Source of the DNA: Prevotella sp. UBA2754 | GTDB lineage: Bacteria; Bacteroidota; Bacteroidia; Bacteroidales; Bacteroidaceae | Assembly (NCBI GenBank): GCA_002353295.1 | Contig: DEJG01000019.1 | Location: forward strand, 831-64,830 | Reading direction: 5' to 3' | Length of the DNA stretch: 64,000 nt | In this document: piece after piece, positions 60,731 through 64,000 of the stretch | Numbering within the stretch: the stretch's first letter is position 1 | Layout of the letters: each line of letters starts with the position of its first letter | The notes under the pieces: generated by a model | Seen by the model: the letters and a program-made list of their open reading frames with translations, nothing else | Told to the model about the DNA's origin: nothing | Database searches by the model: none | Program-made: the position numbers and the translations under genes

Positions 60731-61678
60731 TTAAAGAGGATATTCCTCAAAAGCATAGAGTACTGTTGAAAGGTAGCGCTCACCTGTATCAGGTAGCAAT
60801 GCTACGATGTTTTTTCCTGCATTTTCCGGGCGTTGAGCCACTATGGTGGCAGCATAGGCAGCTGCACCGGAGGAGATACCTACAAGCAGGCCTTCCTGTT
60901 GTGCCAGGTTGCGTCCTGTACGGATGGCATCATCGTTGTCTATGTCAAGTACTTCATCAATAACATGCGCATCATAAGTCTTGGGAATAAAGCCTGCACC
61001 GATACCTTGAATCTTATGTGGACCACTCTGTCCTCCATTTAGGACTGGCGAGGAAGCTGGTTCGACGGCAATGATCTTGATTGCAGGATTCTTTTCTTTT
61101 AGGTATTTTCCGATACCGGAAATTGTTCCGCCAGTACCAACACCCGCTACAAAGATGTCAATCTTTCCGTCTGTGTCGTTCCAAATTTCAGGACCTGTCG
61201 TAGCATAATGCTTAGCAGGGTTAGCGGGATTCTCAAACTGTTGGAGGATGATAGAACCTGGAATGTTGTTACGCAGTTCTTCAGCGGCCCGGATAGCACC
61301 AGCCATACCGTCTTTCCCACTGGTCAGACGAACTTCTGCACCATAGGCTTTAACAAGATTTCTGCGTTCTATGCTCATTGTTTCGGGCATAGTTAGAATG
61401 AGTTTGTAGCCCTTTACTGCCGATACGAGTGCCAGTCCGACGCCAGTATTACCACTGGTGGGCTCGATAATCGTTGCACCAGGTTTTAATAAACCTTTTT
61501 TTTCAGCATCCTCTATCATGGCGAGAGCTATACGGTCTTTTACGCTGCCTCCTGGATTAAAGAATTCCACTTTAGCGATAAGAGGTTTTTGGATTCCTTG
61601 TGAGGCAGAGTATTTACTCAGTTCCAAAAGTGGAGTGCTGCCAATGAGTTCTGTCAGTTGTTTTGCAATTTTAGCCAT
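60731..61678 (-). CDS. cysK: Cysteine synthase A
   Basis: This 315-residue PLP enzyme converts O-acetylserine and sulfide to cysteine. The PLP lysine is K47 (GGSVKDRIAL), the substrate loop is TSGNTGVGLA, and the glycine-rich phosphate loop is GVGTGGTISG. It lies 20 nt after metY in what looks like a sulfide-assimilation operon. Confidence 0.95.
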   Translation of the reverse strand: MAKIAKQLTELIGSTPLLELSKYSASQGIQKPLIAKVEFFNPGGSVKDRIALAMIEDAEKKGLLKPGATIIEPTSGNTGVGLALVSAVKGYKLILTMPETMSIERRNLVKAYGAEVRLTSGKDGMAGAIRAAEELRNNIPGSIILQQFENPANPAKHYATTGPEIWNDTDGKIDIFVAGVGTGGTISGIGKYLKEKNPAIKIIAVEPASSPVLNGGQSGPHKIQGIGAGFIPKTYDAHVIDEVLDIDNDDAIRTGRNLAQQEGLLVGISSGAAAYAATIVAQRPENAGKNIVALLPDTGERYLSTVLYAFEEYPL

Positions 61679-61698
61679 ATTTTCTTTTGTTTTAAATG

Positions 61699-62988
61699 TT
61701 AGATTTTATCGAATGCTTGTGAAAGATCTTCAATGATATCCTCAATATGTTCTGTACCGATGCTCAGACGAATGGTTGAAGGGGTAATATGTTGCTGCTC
61801 CAGTTCTTCTGGTGTCATCTGCGAATGGGTAGTGGTATAAGGATGTATTACCAAGCTTTTTACATCAGCAACATTGGCCAATAGAGAGAATATCTGTAGG
61901 GCATCAATAAACTTCCAGGCTTCCTTTTCACCACCCTTGATTTCGAATGTGAAGATACTGCCACCACCGTTGGGGAAGTATTTTTGATACAGTGCGTGAT
62001 CTTCGTGGTCAGGAAGTGAGGGATGGTTCACCTTGGCCACTTTGGGGTGGTTCTTCAGGAATTCAACAACTTTCAAAGCATTCTCTACATGACGCTCTAC
62101 TCGCAGACTCAGTGTCTCTACGCCTTGCAACAGGATGAAGGCATTGAAAGGAGAGATGGTGGCACCAGTGTCACGCAAGATGACGGCACGGATACGGGTC
62201 ACGTAAGCGGCGGCACCTACTGCTTCTGCAAATACAATTCCATGGTAGGAAGGATCTGGTTTAGCCAGCGTCGGGAACTTTTCAGGATTAGCTTTCCAGT
62301 CGAATTTTCCACCGTCCACGATGACACCACCTAAAGATGTACCATGACCGCCTAAGAACTTAGTAGCAGAGTGTACTACGATGTCTGCTCCATGTTCCAA
62401 AGGACGAATTAGATAGGGAGTACCGAATGTGTTGTCAATAATGAAAGGGATACCATGCTTGTGAGCCACTTCTGCAACACCTTCAATATTGGTCACATCA
62501 GAGTTGGGATTGCCAAAGGTCTCGGCATAAATAGCTTTGGTGTTAGGTTGAATAGCGGCTTCGAGGGCTGTCAGGTCGTTCACTTTAACAATTGTGTTCG
62601 AGATACCCAGATTGGCTAGCGTGTGGGTAATCAGGTTGAACGAACCACCATATAGGTTATCGGCTGCTACGATGTGGTCGCCTGCCCCGGCGATATTCTG
62701 GAGTGCATAGGTGACTGCAGCAGCTCCACTGGCTACCGCAAGTCCTGCCACGCCACCTTCCAGGGCTGCTACTCGATCTTCGAATACACCTTGTGTCGAG
62801 TTGGTCAATCGGCCATAGATATTACCGGCATCACGCAGTCCGAATCGATCAGCAGCATGCTGTGAATTGCGGAAAACGTAGGATGTTGTCTGATAGATGG
62901 GCACTGCACGTGCATCAGTTGCGGGATCGGGCTGTTCTTGTCCTACATGTAATTGCAAAGTCTCAAAGTGTAATTTCTTGTTGCTCAT
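61699..62988 (-). CDS. metY: O-acetylhomoserine sulfhydrylase (MetY type)
   Basis: This 429-residue PLP enzyme of the Cys/Met metabolism family makes homocysteine from O-acetylhomoserine and sulfide. The PLP lysine lies in VVHSATKFLGGHG. The N-terminus ETLQLHVGQEQPDPAT is typical of the long MetY subgroup. With cysK it forms a sulfur operon. The leader is only about 45 nt, so no SAM riboswitch fits. Confidence 0.93.
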   Translation of the reverse strand: MSNKKLHFETLQLHVGQEQPDPATDARAVPIYQTTSYVFRNSQHAADRFGLRDAGNIYGRLTNSTQGVFEDRVAALEGGVAGLAVASGAAAVTYALQNIAGAGDHIVAADNLYGGSFNLITHTLANLGISNTIVKVNDLTALEAAIQPNTKAIYAETFGNPNSDVTNIEGVAEVAHKHGIPFIIDNTFGTPYLIRPLEHGADIVVHSATKFLGGHGTSLGGVIVDGGKFDWKANPEKFPTLAKPDPSYHGIVFAEAVGAAAYVTRIRAVILRDTGATISPFNAFILLQGVETLSLRVERHVENALKVVEFLKNHPKVAKVNHPSLPDHEDHALYQKYFPNGGGSIFTFEIKGGEKEAWKFIDALQIFSLLANVADVKSLVIHPYTTTHSQMTPEELEQQHITPSTIRLSIGTEHIEDIIEDLSQAFDKI

Positions 62989-63036
62989 AATTTTTTGTTT
63001 TTATTGTTAATACCTTGTTTCTAACTTTTGACTTTG

Positions 63037-63044
63037 CAAAGGTA
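63037..63044 (-). promoter_or_regulatory. -7 promoter box of metY-cysK
   Basis: The reverse strand reads TACCTTTG, 48 nt before the metY ATG. Confidence 0.65.
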
Positions 63045-63073
63045 CGATGAAATATTCATATCCGAAATAACAC

Positions 63074-63127
63074 AATTGGGGCATTCTGCATACCACGATT
63101 ATGGTATTCTGCAGAAATGCCCCAATT
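63074..63127 (-). terminator. Long terminator hairpin after the lipoprotein gene
   Basis: AATTGGGGCATT and the segment through TACCA pair with TGGTA and then AATGCCCCAATT, giving about 20 pairs with a small bulge. It directly follows the lipoprotein stop codon. Confidence 0.85.
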
Positions 63128-63145
63128 ATATATAAGGTGTAACCC

Positions 63146-63940
63146 TTACTTCAGCAGACTTTGTATGAATGACCACTCACTCTCGTAGGACTTCACTTTG
63201 ATAAGTGACTGGTGAGTGACGATATACTCTGAGAGGCCCTCATGGTTAGCCCCCTCGTGCCAATCGTAAGTATAACCCAATTGAGTCCAAGGCAGCGGAC
63301 TGTCATCTTCATAAGCGGAAGCAAAGCTATAACGATACCACTCGCGGAAATTGGTCTCTCCTACCGTATAGGTGGTGTCGGCATAAGCAGGAAACTCTAA
63401 TCCTGCGGATGTCGTGGTGATATCTGGGTCGTGTGCTGGTCGGAACATATAGCTGGGGTCGGCATAGAACTGCACCATGATATTATAGTCGCAGTCAGGA
63501 CTCAGTCCATACATCTGTATCATACGCATGTGGGCAGCTACGCTGTCAAGCCCTGCGTACGCATCTTTTTTACGCAACCAGTCAACAGGTAGTGTTGCCC
63601 AGGTACCCAGTTCACGGTCGATACGATAAACACCCTCCTGTCCGAAGAAACGCTGCAGGCGGCTGGAATCCACCAGTGTCACCAGCAACACCATATCCTT
63701 ACCATCAATGGTTGCCCATTCTTCCCCAGGTGTACCCTTTTTCACAGGCATCAGGTTTTTGGAGATCTTGGAGGCATCGAGAACTTTCGCATCCTGAATA
63801 GCAGCATCCAACTGAGCCAACAGTAAGGAGTCGTTCTCATACCATGGGGTGGCATCTTCTGCTACATTTGTCTGTGCTTGTTTATGACCACAAGCACAGA
63901 CTGTCAATAACACGACAAATAGTCTTATCAAATTTCTCAT
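63146..63940 (-). CDS. Lipoprotein of unknown function
   Basis: This 264-residue protein starts MRNLIRLFVVLLTVCACGH, a signal peptide with lipobox V-C-A-C. The body is rich in Asp, Tyr and Trp, with no motif I recognise and no membrane segment. It appears to be an envelope lipoprotein. It lies 12 nt downstream of the gene entering from the right edge and is probably co-transcribed with it. A strong terminator follows. Confidence 0.75.
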   Translation of the reverse strand: MRNLIRLFVVLLTVCACGHKQAQTNVAEDATPWYENDSLLLAQLDAAIQDAKVLDASKISKNLMPVKKGTPGEEWATIDGKDMVLLVTLVDSSRLQRFFGQEGVYRIDRELGTWATLPVDWLRKKDAYAGLDSVAAHMRMIQMYGLSPDCDYNIMVQFYADPSYMFRPAHDPDITTTSAGLEFPAYADTTYTVGETNFREWYRYSFASAYEDDSPLPWTQLGYTYDWHEGANHEGLSEYIVTHQSLIKVKSYESEWSFIQSLLK

Positions 63941-63952
63941 TATATCTGTTGT

Positions 63953-64000
63953 TTAGAGTTCTTCTTTCTGGTCTTTCTTCTTGGAAGTGAAGAAACGCTC
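63953..64000 (-). CDS. C-terminal end of an unidentified gene
   Basis: The reverse strand encodes ERFFTSKKKDQKEEL followed by a stop at 63953-63955; the rest lies outside the window. The tail is Lys/Glu-rich, as often seen at the cytoplasmic end of membrane proteins, but no identity can be given. Confidence 0.5.
   Translation of the reverse strand, partial: ERFFTSKKKDQKEEL

Noticed and set aside
62989..63036. SAM riboswitch upstream of metY
   Set aside because: Only about 45 nt lie between the promoter box and the ATG, too short for any known SAM riboswitch, and no conserved stem was seen.

Overview
The window looks like a chromosomal segment of a Bacteroidota bacterium, most likely a gut or rumen Prevotella-type organism. 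Three things support this. Nearly every transcription unit begins with the phylum-specific -7 box TAnnTTTG, and Shine-Dalgarno sequences are not evident. The gene families are typical of Bacteroidales (DUF3822-rsmD, rsfS-ftsH-cdsA, parA-parB-DUF5683-mltD-rel, DUF5020, DUF349). Secreted plant-polysaccharide enzymes (GH2, GH115, GH36, pectinesterase) are scattered among housekeeping genes. No insertion sequence, prophage, CRISPR array or rRNA operon was seen.

Layout. 1-9.1 kb: truncated etfB, divergent dnaG and cls, then convergent small membrane protein-DUF3822-rsmD, then a RecD-like helicase, rmuC and a phosphopantetheinyl transferase. 9.2-13.1 kb: a cytidylate-kinase-like protein with a zinc metallopeptidase, an M15 peptidase lipoprotein, and a thioredoxin/alpha-beta-hydrolase fusion. 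13.1-17.5 kb: alaS and a HerA-like ATPase. 17.5-24.5 kb: GH2 and GH115 enzymes, a tiny secreted ORF that appears frameshifted, a MerR regulator and a pectinesterase. 24.5-30.7 kb: chromosome partition, cell-wall and stringent-response operon (parA, parB, DUF5683, mltD, rel). 30.7-34.7 kb: surE, lpxB, a purine permease and a DUF5020 outer-membrane protein. 34.8-38.7 kb: rsfS, ftsH, cdsA and a second cytidylate-kinase-like gene. 38.8-48.5 kb: glutathione peroxidase, cyclophilin, tRNA-Gln, DUF349, corA, pepD, a flippase-like protein, rsmA, an intergenic non-coding transcript and a MATE exporter. 48.5-60.6 kb: four large PAS sensor kinases in tandem, followed in the same apparent operon by GH36 and MATE. 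60.7-64 kb: cysK, metY, a lipoprotein and the tail of one more gene.

The observations I rate highest are these. (1) The four-kinase array is built as a duplicated B-A pair. One pair carries periplasmic binding-protein domains and the other does not. The first kinase has lost its phospho-acceptor His, its N-box Asn and a G2 glycine. (2) A C-depleted transcript of about 220 nt at 46.94-47.16 kb has its own promoter and terminator. (3) A classic H-type pseudoknot can form in the corA leader just before the start codon. (4) A family of degenerate repeats of different sequence all share a 7-nt period; several lie inside genes or supply their stop codons. Everything here is read by eye; no database search or folding program was run.
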